The translations under genes and the position numbers were made by a program. From PALSA-1003 sp963791945 (GTDB lineage Bacteria; Pseudomonadota; Gammaproteobacteria; Burkholderiales; Casimicrobiaceae), in contig CAWBUD010000002.1 of the NCBI GenBank assembly GCA_963791945.1, positions 434,001 through 498,000 on the forward strand: a stretch of 64,000 nt of DNA. The letters are read 5' to 3'. This document shows positions 26,882-35,737 of the stretch, piece by piece. Below the pieces are notes generated by a model. The model was not told where the DNA came from, ran no database searches, and worked only from the letters and a program-made list of their open reading frames with translations. Position 1 is the stretch's first letter, and each line of letters starts with the position of its first letter.

Positions 26882-27511
26882 CTAATCGCCGTCCGATGTG
26901 AGACTCGCCTGAAACACTAAAATCGTCGAAGTCTCGTTTTCTGGAAGTATCTCTTCGCACAAGGCGAAATCCCTTTCTATTATCTTTACAATGCCCGAGT
27001 AGCGTCCGCGATCGCACATTCTGACAACAAAGAATCCGTCTGCTGCAAGGTACTCAGACAAGCGATGAAGAGTCTCGGGTATCTTCGAAAGCGGGAGATA
27101 GAAGAGTGACTCCCTAAATAAGATCAAGGAGTATCGCTTCTGCGGGACGAAGCTCGCAATGTCCCCAGTGAAGTACGTGTTCTTGCCCTCTCTGCCGCTA
27201 TTCTTGGATCGATGGATCGCCCTCTGAATAGCTTCCGCGGAAATATCGACCCCGTCATAGTGGCTATATTTGCCAGCGTCTAATTCGCTGCCGGTATTGC
27301 CCGCACCGCAGCCCAAATCCAGGATGTCGCCGCCTTTGCAGTATCTCGCCAAAACCGCATAGATCGGATCTGTCTCTGTGTGATCGATGTACTCCCAGCT
27401 TCCCGCCCTGAACTCTTCGTCCCAAATCCGCTGCTTAGTTGCCCGAGTACCGAACTTTCTCAGGAACTTATGAAAGACTCCCTTTTTTATTTTCTTGATG
27501 ACCCAGTTCAT
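26882..27511 (-). CDS. class I SAM-dependent methyltransferase
   Basis: A 209-residue methyltransferase with motif I ILDLGCGAGNTGSELDAG (about 77-94), motif II YDGVDISAEAIQRA, and a post-motif LILFRESLFYLPLSKIPETLHRL. The N-terminal 45 residues are basic (KKIKKGVFHKFLRK) and could bind membrane lipid phosphate. Target unknown; position among transferases suggests a glycan or lipid intermediate. It lies 55 bases before the FemAB-like start on the same strand, consistent with an operon. Confidence 0.85.
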   Translation of the reverse strand: MNWVIKKIKKGVFHKFLRKFGTRATKQRIWDEEFRAGSWEYIDHTETDPIYAVLARYCKGGDILDLGCGAGNTGSELDAGKYSHYDGVDISAEAIQRAIHRSKNSGREGKNTYFTGDIASFVPQKRYSLILFRESLFYLPLSKIPETLHRLSEYLAADGFFVVRMCDRGRYSGIVKIIERDFALCEEILPENETSTILVFQASLTSDGD

Positions 27512-27571
27512 GGTATCGAATCAAAATAAGCGGATGTCCAGTCCCGCCTTGAACCCTAGCCCATCGAACAC

Positions 27572-28327
27572 TCACGCATTCCTGCCAGCACGCCTGCTCA
27601 GGTCCGTGAAGGATGCTCGCTGAATGCTCGAGAGAAAGCCAGAATACGCATCGCTCATTAGGAATTCATACTCACCGGAAAGCTCAGGATGAACCATGAG
27701 CTCAATCGCGTTCGTAGGCGAAAGGTCAACTATGTACTTCAGGAATGACGGCTCCCTATATCGACTCAACGAAAATAACATGTCTACGCCGCAATACTGT
27801 CGTCTTAGCCACGAGTCTACCGCGCGTCGATACAGCCGATTGAGAGCACTCTTTTCGCCCCGTCTAAACGTAAAGCTCCGCCGAACAAATGAACCTCGCG
27901 GAATGTATCTCCCCAGTAGCATGTTCGTGCATAAGTGCGCGTGATGATGCCCGTCAACGTGGGTAGGCTCCCGGCCGAACAGCCGACCAAACTCTTCATA
28001 CTGTGCACGCGATGAATACTCAAATGCCGATTTTAGCATTGGGTTGAATAGCAATCCGCTATATTTGTTGCTCAGCAGAAAGCCTGCTAGACGATCTTGG
28101 CAATCGCGCAATCGCCGGGATGCCCTCACACTATCGAACTGCGATGTGAAGTTTAGATGGAGTCCAAGGTCAATGCCGCTTTCTGCGATAGCAGGCGCGG
28201 ATACGTCGCAATTCTGCATGAAGACCATCGCGCTCGCGGATGTGATTCTTCCGCGCCTATAGCAGTCCAAAGTCCGATTCGTAGCGCAGCTATTCTTTCC
28301 CAGATCGTCTGCGTTTATGATTACCAT
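27572..28327 (-). CDS. ChbG/YdjC-family polysaccharide deacetylase
   Basis: A 251-residue protein with the three metal-site motifs of the ChbG/YdjC (HpnK) carbohydrate deacetylases: NADDLG near residue 5, LGLHLNFT near 53, and HVDGHHHAH near 122. These supply the Asp-His-His metal ligands. The family removes an acetyl group from N-acetylated sugars or sugar lipids; a GlcNAc-containing lipid intermediate is the natural candidate here. Length is close to the family norm. It is on the minus strand 60 bases upstream of the methyltransferase gene. Confidence 0.88.
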   Translation of the reverse strand: MVIINADDLGKNSCATNRTLDCYRRGRITSASAMVFMQNCDVSAPAIAESGIDLGLHLNFTSQFDSVRASRRLRDCQDRLAGFLLSNKYSGLLFNPMLKSAFEYSSRAQYEEFGRLFGREPTHVDGHHHAHLCTNMLLGRYIPRGSFVRRSFTFRRGEKSALNRLYRRAVDSWLRRQYCGVDMLFSLSRYREPSFLKYIVDLSPTNAIELMVHPELSGEYEFLMSDAYSGFLSSIQRASFTDLSRRAGRNA

Positions 28328-28386
28328 GCGATCGTGTCAGGTCTGAGCTGAGAACGGCCCGATTCCCACGGTGCAGGCGTCGCCTA

Positions 28387-29466
28387 CTAAACGGGTCGAG
28401 CTATCTGCGAAAAGATGTCGTCCATCATCCGCGCAGTCCGGAGGATCTCTTTGTAAGGAATGGGTAACGGTGCACCTTCGCGGATTGACTGGTAGAAGCT
28501 CTCTATTAGAAATTTCATTCCCGACTTCATATGGAAGTCTCTCCGAGCAAACTGGGCAACGTTGTATCTGACGTTTGACACGTACTGCGTCGCAAGCATC
28601 AGCGGGGAAACAAATTTTTCCAAGTAACTCTTGCGCCTTCGACCTTCAAGTCTAACCATCGTCTGCTGATCATGATCCACAGCCAAGCCGTTCTTGGCAC
28701 CATAGACCCTAAACTGGTGCAGAGACGGTTTGATCTGCGAGGAGAATGTGAAATAAGCGGTAACGTCATCGAGGTCTCTCATGATGACGCGCAACTCGTC
28801 CTGGATGGCCGTTTCGCCCATATGTGCAAGCAGAGCGCTGGTGAATCCGTGAGCAATGACGAGTGGGCGGTCAGAGCTCATGTACTCGGCGATCCTAGAG
28901 ATTCCATGGCTAATTACGTTCTGCAACAGGTTTCCCGGCAGCTTACGGACCCAGTGATTTCGATCTCCGAGTAACGCTCGCGCGTAACCTTCGGAGCCGA
29001 GCTCATAGCAGTAATGACTCTCCATATGCAGCGGCTTGCCTCCCAAGTATCCGGCTCTGACCAACTCGCGCATTCTTCTAGTGGCGTGGGTAAATTGGTC
29101 GTCATGTCCCACCGTAAGCATAAGGTTGTTGCTTGCGGCGTGTTCGACTAGCGCTTTAGCTTCGTCGAAGTTCACAGTAAATGGTTTCTCGACGTAGACG
29201 TGGCAGCCGGAATTCATGCACTGCATCGCCAACTCAAAGTGGCTATGCGGTGGCGTTGTGATGTGGACCACGTCGGGCCCGGTCTGAGCCAGAAGGTCGT
29301 CCACCGCACTGAAATAGCCCCCTGCGCCGAACCGCTTACTCAGCTGCTTGGCCATCAGCTCTTCGGTGTCACAGACTCCAACAATCTTGCTCCCCGGAAT
29401 TCGCTGGATTTGTTCGACGTGGGAGTCGGCGATCTTCCCACATCCGATGATTGCAGTCCGTATCAT
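28387..29466 (-). CDS. Gfo/Idh/MocA family oxidoreductase
   Basis: A 359-residue NAD(P)-dependent sugar oxidoreductase. The N-terminal Rossmann fold begins RTAIIGCGKIADSHVEQI, the conserved VYVEKPFTVN near 100 supplies the catalytic lysine, and VISHGISRIAEYM near 190 provides the histidine of the active-site D/G-x-x-x-H pattern. It is likely to act on a nucleotide- or lipid-linked sugar. Its ATG overlaps the stop of the upstream epimerase gene by four bases (ATGA), so the two are translationally coupled and may catalyse consecutive steps. Confidence 0.88.
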   Translation of the reverse strand: MIRTAIIGCGKIADSHVEQIQRIPGSKIVGVCDTEELMAKQLSKRFGAGGYFSAVDDLLAQTGPDVVHITTPPHSHFELAMQCMNSGCHVYVEKPFTVNFDEAKALVEHAASNNLMLTVGHDDQFTHATRRMRELVRAGYLGGKPLHMESHYCYELGSEGYARALLGDRNHWVRKLPGNLLQNVISHGISRIAEYMSSDRPLVIAHGFTSALLAHMGETAIQDELRVIMRDLDDVTAYFTFSSQIKPSLHQFRVYGAKNGLAVDHDQQTMVRLEGRRRKSYLEKFVSPLMLATQYVSNVRYNVAQFARRDFHMKSGMKFLIESFYQSIREGAPLPIPYKEILRTARMMDDIFSQIARPV

Positions 29467-30560
29467 GATGGAATCAACAACTTCTTTTCGTGCTCAAAAT
29501 AGGCTTTGAGGGCATCTCCCATGGCAACGCTCGGTCGCCACCCTACCAAGGACTTCAACTTTTCGTTGGCGTACCGGTGCTTCTTCCAGTAGGCAGAGCA
29601 CATCCTGCGGTTAAACGTCGAGGGCAGCTGGCCCTCGGACCAAGCTGAATATCGTTCCCAGCAACAACAAAAAGACAACCAAAGCCAATAAGGCACATAG
29701 AGCGATCTGAAACGTCTCACACCGCGCTTATAAAGCAATAAGAATTGTCTGCTCGTAGGTAGGTCGTCATCGACAACGTTGAATACCTGGCCATCGATTC
29801 CCGGTATCAAGGCGCTCAGAACTATGGCCTCAGCACAGTTGTCTACGTAGCTGAGCGGAATCGGGTTGCTGCCTCCCAGATGTAAGAATATGCCAAAGGT
29901 TCCGATCCCGACTCGACCATGTATGCCTCTGTTGCCTGGCCCGAAGACTACGCCCGGCCGAAGTGTGACGCAATTGATGGCGAATTTTTCTGCATACTCA
30001 TTTACGACCTCTTCCTGCCCGACCTTGGAAAAGGTATATGCATCTCCTCGGAGTTCCGGGCGCGTATCGACCTGGCAACATTCATCGAGCACGCTACCGC
30101 TCTTCAGTGCTACATTCGAGTAGACGCTGAGCGAACTAATATTGACGAGTCGCCTCAGATCAGCACTTGTCTTGAGCGAATCTAGCAAATTCCTCGTGGC
30201 AACAACGGTATCCATATAGGCTTGCGGAACAGACTTTTCCCCCCGCCCCGCGGCTAGATGGATAACGACCATTGCTCCCTTTGCCGCCTTGTCGCAATCG
30301 GTCGTGGACAGCAGATTGCCAACCACAACATCGAGATGCGCATGGTCGTATCTCTCTGCTAGAGCGTTCAGCGCGGCGGCACCGAATCGCGATCTCACGA
30401 GGCATCTTATGTTCTGGAAGCCGTACGCGAGGAGCGTTTCTACAACTTTCCTGCCGATGAAACCATTCGCCCCAGTTACCAAAATCAAATCATCGAGGCT
30501 GATAATCGATTTGAACGCGCGAGTAGTCTTGGTTTCGATGATCCGAACCACTGGGCCCAC
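29463..30560 (-). CDS. NAD-dependent epimerase/dehydratase (extended SDR)
   Basis: A 365-residue extended short-chain dehydrogenase. The cofactor loop is ILVTGANGFIGRKV near residue 28. The catalytic site is formed by NISSLSVYSN near 142 and YTFSKVGQE near 175 (Y-x3-K), with GVVFGPGNRG following as in nucleotide-sugar epimerases. The start appears to be GTG 30560; about 25 residues precede the Rossmann strand, a little long. It lies 7 bases after the GT2 gene read before it and overlaps the oxidoreductase gene after it. Confidence 0.88.
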   Translation of the reverse strand: MGPVVRIIETKTTRAFKSIISLDDLILVTGANGFIGRKVVETLLAYGFQNIRCLVRSRFGAAALNALAERYDHAHLDVVVGNLLSTTDCDKAAKGAMVVIHLAAGRGEKSVPQAYMDTVVATRNLLDSLKTSADLRRLVNISSLSVYSNVALKSGSVLDECCQVDTRPELRGDAYTFSKVGQEEVVNEYAEKFAINCVTLRPGVVFGPGNRGIHGRVGIGTFGIFLHLGGSNPIPLSYVDNCAEAIVLSALIPGIDGQVFNVVDDDLPTSRQFLLLYKRGVRRFRSLYVPYWLWLSFCCCWERYSAWSEGQLPSTFNRRMCSAYWKKHRYANEKLKSLVGWRPSVAMGDALKAYFEHEKKLLIPS

Positions 30561-30567
30561 CTATCGG

Positions 30568-31476
30568 CTACTTGATCACGTACTTATCAGCAAACAGGCG
30601 GAAACCGAGAAACGCGAGCAGTCTGCCTAAGTGATCGCAAGTCTTCACCAAATATGCCATGAACCGGTGATGTCCCAAGGCAAGGAGAAACGGCAGCACG
30701 AGACAGTAGAGCGGCAGTGCAATACACGACTTCATGATCTCAAACGAACTAAACTGCGGGATCATGCCCCTTTGGATGGCCCGCTTCAGCATGAAAATCC
30801 GTGCCCAGCGATTGGGCGGTATGCGTTCGTACACCTTGGCTTCTGAACACCACACGAAGCGATACCCCAGTTCGATCAGTCGCCGGAAGAAATCCCGGTC
30901 TTCGCCGCCAATTCCGAATTGAGAGCGGAACCAATTCCGAGCGTCGGTCAACAAATGCTTCCCGAGCAAGACGTTGCCAGTCCTAGTTTCGCTCCAGGTT
31001 AAGCACGTGCCCGTATCGTGGCTTGGTCTTTCAAAGAATCGTCCCTCGAGAACCCACTTCGGGGGATGCACTTCGTATCTGGGGAGGACTGGTCCGAGTA
31101 CGCCATCGGCTCCATACCGTTGATACGTGCTCAATAGCTGAGTGAGCCACCCCTCGCTGGGGATCTCGTCGTCATCGATAAATGCCACAAAGTCGCCGTT
31201 GGCCTCCCTTAGCGCCATGTTCCTTGCCAGAGCGATGTTTTGCGTAGGCTCAACCACATAGCGCATTGGATATGGCGCTTCCGCCGCTGCACGCGCTACT
31301 GTTACTCGCGCCGATTCTTCGACGTCGTTATCCACGACCACCACGCTAATCCTAAGAGAGCCGTCACCGCCCTGGTTCTTTAGCGCGTCGAGGAGCTCGC
31401 CAAGATAAGTCGGCCGTTGATACGTGCAAATGCAAACAGTCACCGCCGGGCTTAATCCAAGGGGACCGTCAGTCAT
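30568..31476 (-). CDS. GT2 family glycosyltransferase
   Basis: A 302-residue GT-A enzyme: VTVCICTYQRPTYLGELLDA, VVVDNDVEESARV, NIALARNMALREANGDF and the metal-binding FIDDDEIPSEGW near 118. The later GIGGEDRDFFRRLIELGYRF is the usual acceptor-site ED motif. A hydrophobic pair of helices near the C-terminus (CIALPLYCLVLPFLLALGHH) indicates membrane association. It is part of a tight minus-strand operon with the epimerase and oxidoreductase. Confidence 0.92.
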   Translation of the reverse strand: MTDGPLGLSPAVTVCICTYQRPTYLGELLDALKNQGGDGSLRISVVVVDNDVEESARVTVARAAAEAPYPMRYVVEPTQNIALARNMALREANGDFVAFIDDDEIPSEGWLTQLLSTYQRYGADGVLGPVLPRYEVHPPKWVLEGRFFERPSHDTGTCLTWSETRTGNVLLGKHLLTDARNWFRSQFGIGGEDRDFFRRLIELGYRFVWCSEAKVYERIPPNRWARIFMLKRAIQRGMIPQFSSFEIMKSCIALPLYCLVLPFLLALGHHRFMAYLVKTCDHLGRLLAFLGFRLFADKYVIK

Positions 31477-31500
31477 CGATCGACCAGCTCTGGCTAGCCG

Positions 31501-32472
31501 TCAAAAAACTTGATCCGTCGGCTTTGTTGTGCGAGGCTCGCTGCGCCAGCGAAAAAGCCTTCCCAGAAATCGCTTCAGCCGCTCCATCTGTTCTCTTCGG
31601 CGAAATTCCACGAGCTCTTTCGAGACTTGCTTTTCCTCGCCGCTAAGATACGCCCACAAATAGCCCGCCAATAACCACACGCCACCGAGCACGTAAGGCC
31701 GCTTGCTCAACTGGTACAGCGATCTGAACACTTCCCACAATGGATGGCCGCCTAGGTAGAAGTCCTGCTTTCCGAATCGAAAGCGCGCATTGAGCGAGTT
31801 GCTCTTTCCAGCGCCAATCCGTCGGTGGTGTATGCAGACCTTCTCAAGGAAGGTCCTAGTGGTCCAACCCATCATTCTGGCAGTCGTGACTGCTACCAGG
31901 TCTATGCCTCCACCGCTGATCGCAGTGTACCCGCCTACGGACTCAAAGCACCTCCGCCGAAATAGCTGACAGGCTCCAGATACATGATCGATACTGGTAA
32001 ATCGATAATCGTACTGACGTGCACCTTCCCGGAAAGGGGTGCCCGCGACTCCCAGGTTAGGGTTATCAACGAACTTCTTTAGCAGGAACTCAAAGTAATC
32101 CTCGTCGAACGAGAGATCAGCATCGAGATTGCCGATGATGTCAACATCAAGGTCCCTGATCTTTGCATATCCTGCGTTGAACGCATGAGCCTTACCCGCG
32201 AAGTCTCGTTCCTTACGCTCAGGCATGCGCAGATAGTCCATCCAGCGATATTTCGAAGCGAAAGCCTTTGCGATCTCGTCGGTACGATCGCTAGAGCCGT
32301 CACTGACGATGACCCACTTGACTGGCAACACCGTTTGCTGGACGACCGATCGTATGGTTTGTTCTATGTATGCCTCCTCGTTGCGAGCCGGCGTAATCAG
32401 CGCGTAAGTCAACTTGCACGGCGCTTCATCCTTCAATGCCGCTGTTGCCTTCCCTCGTGATGATGTATCCAT
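31501..32472 (-). CDS. GT2 family glycosyltransferase with C-terminal membrane segment
   Basis: A 323-residue GT2 enzyme. It has YALITPARNEEAYIEQTIRS, VSDGSSDRTDEIAK, and NLDADLSFDEDYFEFLL near 110 (DXD). GTPFREGARQYDYRF and VCIHHRRIGAGKS resemble the hopanoid/EPS-associated GT2 group. A hydrophobic helix near 258 (YVLGGVWLLAGYLWAYLSG) suggests membrane attachment. ATG 32472 is chosen because GCATAAGG precedes it; the open frame starts earlier at a TTG that overlaps the upstream gene. It follows the alpha/alpha-barrel protein gene closely. Confidence 0.9.
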   Translation of the reverse strand: MDTSSRGKATAALKDEAPCKLTYALITPARNEEAYIEQTIRSVVQQTVLPVKWVIVSDGSSDRTDEIAKAFASKYRWMDYLRMPERKERDFAGKAHAFNAGYAKIRDLDVDIIGNLDADLSFDEDYFEFLLKKFVDNPNLGVAGTPFREGARQYDYRFTSIDHVSGACQLFRRRCFESVGGYTAISGGGIDLVAVTTARMMGWTTRTFLEKVCIHHRRIGAGKSNSLNARFRFGKQDFYLGGHPLWEVFRSLYQLSKRPYVLGGVWLLAGYLWAYLSGEEKQVSKELVEFRRREQMERLKRFLGRLFRWRSEPRTTKPTDQVF

Positions 32473-32516
32473 CCTTATGCCCCGCTCTGCGGCTGTCGTT
32501 CGTTCGCCACGTCCGG

Positions 32517-33755
32517 CTAGCAAGCGCCTTCCGCAGCTTTGGCGGAATGCTCAATAAGCGTCGAGAGGGCAAGCACCATCCACGCTTGGGACCACCTCAT
32601 ATAGGGAATACTTATCTTATAGACTGGAAACGTTCGGTATCCAAAGAATCCGTCGCGAGTCCAGAGATTCTTCACCGCCCACTCGTAGACAGCGTAGGCA
32701 AGCCTAGCTCCATCTCGGTCCATGTCCTTGAATGTCAGCAATGTTACGATGCTCTGTGCAACACAGTGAACGTCGATCGGATATGTGCGATTATGAAAAT
32801 ACTTGGGTGCAGAATTCTGAGCAAAAAAATGATTGCGGTAAAAACGAAAGCCTTCTCTTATGTGTGAATCAAATTCAGACGTCTCTGCGTAATTCGCGAT
32901 AGAGCGCAATGCACAGAGGTTGTACCCTGTATGAAAATTATCGATCCAGCGCTGTTTCTCCGACTCGCCATAGTTCCAAGCGCCATCCCGTAGTTGCTTA
33001 GCCGCCGAGTATCGCGCGACGCTCAGCGCGGCATCAAGAAACTCTGTCCTCTCCCTGGCGTGGCGATATACCCTGCAAAGAAGTGCCGCGCCGAGAAAGT
33101 TCGCGTTATGAATCGGGGTTCGTGATGACGGTAGCGGATAGGCAAAGCTGCCAGTGACGTCGCCGCCGGTCCAATAAAGATCATCCAACAGGTACTCAGA
33201 AGCACTCATTGCCATGCGGAGATACTGTGAGTCCTGGCTGCACCCATAGGCATCTAGCAGTGCATTGCCGACAAAGGATGTACAAACCAGATTCGGCGCG
33301 CCTTTCGCAACGAGTTTCGTCCGCGTCTGCCACGGAAAACTGTAGCCCCAGCACCAGTAAGGAATGTCACGGGACCGACTAGCTACTAGTTTTGAAATCA
33401 TCGCTGTAATGAGGTCCGCTTCTACGCCATGCCATCCAAGCCTGGAAAGCTTAACGAACGCAGTAAGGAACAAGGCGATCGCCTTCGGGTTCTCCGTCTT
33501 CGGTATGAGCAATGCCGGCCTCAGATTTATCGGGCTATTTTTTAAAACCTGGGTAAGAACGAGCCTTGGAATTCGGCAATCGAGGAAAGGCAACACCTGG
33601 AATATCCTGCTATTGAGGGCATCGTAAGGGTCGTATCCCGCCCAATCGTTTGCGCGGCAATAGTCCAGAAGTCTCCGCAATATTGCTTCCGGCACTTCAA
33701 CGGAATCTTCTTCCACTGCAGCTTCTACTACACGTCGCTTCAACAAGCGCCACAT
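32517..33755 (-). CDS. alpha/alpha-barrel protein of unknown function from polysaccharide loci
   Basis: A 412-residue protein starting at ATG 33755 (MWRLLKRRVV). It has GYDPYDALNSRIFQ near 40 and repeated helical pairs such as NLVCTSFVGNALLDAY, HNANFLGAALLCRVY, WIDNFHTGYNLCALRSI and DVHCVAQSIVTLL. The repeating aromatic-rich helix pairs point to an (alpha/alpha)6 toroid as in six-hairpin glycosidases, lyases and terpene cyclases. Similar proteins occur in exopolysaccharide clusters and have sometimes been mislabelled as delta-aminolevulinic acid dehydratase, with which nothing here agrees. A role in glycan modification or turnover is inference. It has no signal peptide. Confidence 0.6.
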   Translation of the reverse strand: MWRLLKRRVVEAAVEEDSVEVPEAILRRLLDYCRANDWAGYDPYDALNSRIFQVLPFLDCRIPRLVLTQVLKNSPINLRPALLIPKTENPKAIALFLTAFVKLSRLGWHGVEADLITAMISKLVASRSRDIPYWCWGYSFPWQTRTKLVAKGAPNLVCTSFVGNALLDAYGCSQDSQYLRMAMSASEYLLDDLYWTGGDVTGSFAYPLPSSRTPIHNANFLGAALLCRVYRHARERTEFLDAALSVARYSAAKQLRDGAWNYGESEKQRWIDNFHTGYNLCALRSIANYAETSEFDSHIREGFRFYRNHFFAQNSAPKYFHNRTYPIDVHCVAQSIVTLLTFKDMDRDGARLAYAVYEWAVKNLWTRDGFFGYRTFPVYKISIPYMRWSQAWMVLALSTLIEHSAKAAEGAC

Positions 33756-34063
33756 CCCTCTTCCGCGATCAACAAGGAACACAAACCTTTGCCGCGAGCC
33801 AGGCTGACTCGGGGAGATGAAACAATCTCTCGACACCGATGACCTTCGAGGAGGCGCATTTCCGGTGCGGTCGAAGCGAATCATTCTGGCGACACACAAG
33901 AGGCACGTAGATTGAGAGCCGGCAGCAGCCAATCACCTTCGAGGGATTGAAACACCGCCAGGAATTCAAGCCATCCGGCTACTACCCATACATTGCCCAA
34001 GCTTTCGCGTGGTTCGCGCTTCGTCGCGAATTAGGATCGGGTCTAATCGAGCTGCGAGGCCCC
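33756..34063 (-). other. gap between two minus-strand genes
   Basis: No gene is evident. The open frame of the downstream gene extends into this stretch, but the extension is basic and unconserved in appearance. It probably contains the promoter for the block 33755 to 28387. Confidence 0.4.
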
Positions 34064-35098
34064 TTACATTATTGCGGATACGATCCCATTCACGATTGCC
34101 TGTAGCGCCGATCGGTCGCTGAGGCCAAGCGTTGTCGATTTTCTCTTGGCGATGCCAATTTTTTCCCGTATATCGGACATTGTCTCGATCAAGACAAGAC
34201 GGCCTTTCTCGGCCAAATACTTATCCACGGCACCGGTCTTTCCTCGGAAAATACTATATACAGGCACCCCCAATGCGGCCGCCTCCCGGTTCATGGTGCC
34301 GCCCCCGCTGATCACCAGGTCAGAATGCCAGATGAGATTTAGTCCTTCCACAGCCTGCCTAGGGATGACAATCTTTCCGGTTCGCAACCAGTCCGGCCAG
34401 CGTTGAGTAATCTCTGATTTTTGTCTGTCGCTGCGCGGCAAGAGCACGATCCGTGTCCCGCTTGTCTGAGCCAATAAGTTGATCGCGGCCGAGAATAGCG
34501 GTTCGCTTTCTACGTTGTGGTAATGAGCTTCGGTTGCCGGCGGGCGGACCGTCGCAATGATTTCGCTATCCTTCAGTCCCAATTCCGCCAATATAGAACG
34601 ATCGGGCTCAAAGCCAGATACGTAGACGTCTTCCTTGATACCGGGGTACTTGAGGACCCGGTTTGCAAATTTGCCTGCAGCCTCCGTTGGAATGACTTCC
34701 GGCACGATGATCCAATCGGGATGAGTCACGTGTCTGACATGCTCGTAATCTGCGATCACGATTGACGGGATGCCTGTCAGTTTAGCTGCCATCATCTGGG
34801 CTCGCGACCCGTGAGAAACCGCAAGAGCCGGCTTCGCTCGGGCAACCACTGGGAGGAGTTGCGCCGACCGCGTAAGGAGCCCAAGAACCTTCATGAATGG
34901 GTTCTTGCCAAAGTGACGGCCTACCGCCCTGCATTGGAGGCGATGCAGCTTCGTCAGCTCCGCAACTTGGAAAGCGTTTCGAGCGGTCAAGATAACCGAG
35001 AATCCTCTGCCCTCCAGTTCCTCGATGATAGGATGAAAGAATGGAACATGAGGCGAGTTGTCCAAGTCGATCCAGATACGTTTATTTTGGCCTGGCAT
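34064..35098 (-). CDS. DUF354 family protein (GT-B-like, UDP-GlcNAc 2-epimerase fold)
   Basis: A 344-residue protein of the DUF354 family. It opens with KRIWIDLDNSPHVPFFHPII, the family signature with D-x-x-x-P/S-H. An N-terminal Rossmann half includes HGSRAQMMAAKLTGIPSIV and DYEHVRHV. The C-terminal half has VISGGGTMNREAAALGVPVYS near 270, the nucleotide-binding turn shared with GT-B transferases and UDP-GlcNAc 2-epimerases. Substrates are unknown, though the fold implies a nucleotide sugar. ATG 35098 is preferred over a longer open frame because the family begins immediately before IDLDN. Confidence 0.8.
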   Translation of the reverse strand: MPGQNKRIWIDLDNSPHVPFFHPIIEELEGRGFSVILTARNAFQVAELTKLHRLQCRAVGRHFGKNPFMKVLGLLTRSAQLLPVVARAKPALAVSHGSRAQMMAAKLTGIPSIVIADYEHVRHVTHPDWIIVPEVIPTEAAGKFANRVLKYPGIKEDVYVSGFEPDRSILAELGLKDSEIIATVRPPATEAHYHNVESEPLFSAAINLLAQTSGTRIVLLPRSDRQKSEITQRWPDWLRTGKIVIPRQAVEGLNLIWHSDLVISGGGTMNREAAALGVPVYSIFRGKTGAVDKYLAEKGRLVLIETMSDIREKIGIAKRKSTTLGLSDRSALQAIVNGIVSAIM

Positions 35099-35737
35099 GT
35101 CAGATTTCTTATGAAGCCTCCATTTGGAAAAACACCCCGCCGCCGAAGACTGTGCCGGGCGTTGTCGTCGCCGCCAGCCCGGCAACGTGCGATCCCAGTC
35201 AGTGGAAGGGTAAAGCTTTTCGAGATCGCAAACTAGGCCCGGTCACAGTTCGCTCGGTGTACGGCACAATGTGGAATCCCGCCCCGTGTTCCCGGACCTA
35301 AGGGCGCGTCGGTTGCCGCTCCCTGTGTTCGGACCGCGGAGTGGCGCTTCCGCCACAACAAACACGTGCAGCGCCAGTAACCGACCGCCGGCGCCGCTCA
35401 GCCTGTGCGTGCGTAGCCGCTACCCAGCTTTATCACGATCGGCAGGGCCCGCCTTCGACCGGTCCAGCCCAAATCAGGCGACAACCGCGGCGCTCGCATC
35501 CTTACCCGTCTCGCGCTAGGATCGCACCACCGTGTGCTTCGGCGATGATTGCGCTGCTCCCTAAACCGCGACCTTTCAGCCGCTCTTCCGCGGTCTTTCC
35601 GATGAGGAATTTTGAGCGCATTATCGGCTGAGAAAAGCGGCGGGGCACCGACAAGTAAGGCTCCGCTAGTAGCGAAATCTAAGCGCTTCATCCCGGAAAA
35701 AACCTGCGCTTGTTCGCGCCCCGAGAAAACGGGAAAT
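35099..35737 (+). other. divergent intergenic region
   Basis: About 640 bases separate the minus-strand DUF354 gene from the plus-strand ligase gene. Frames on both strands are open for 60-100 codons because of GC-rich composition, but none is recognisable. It probably carries two divergent promoters; I could not pick out a reliable one. Confidence 0.4.
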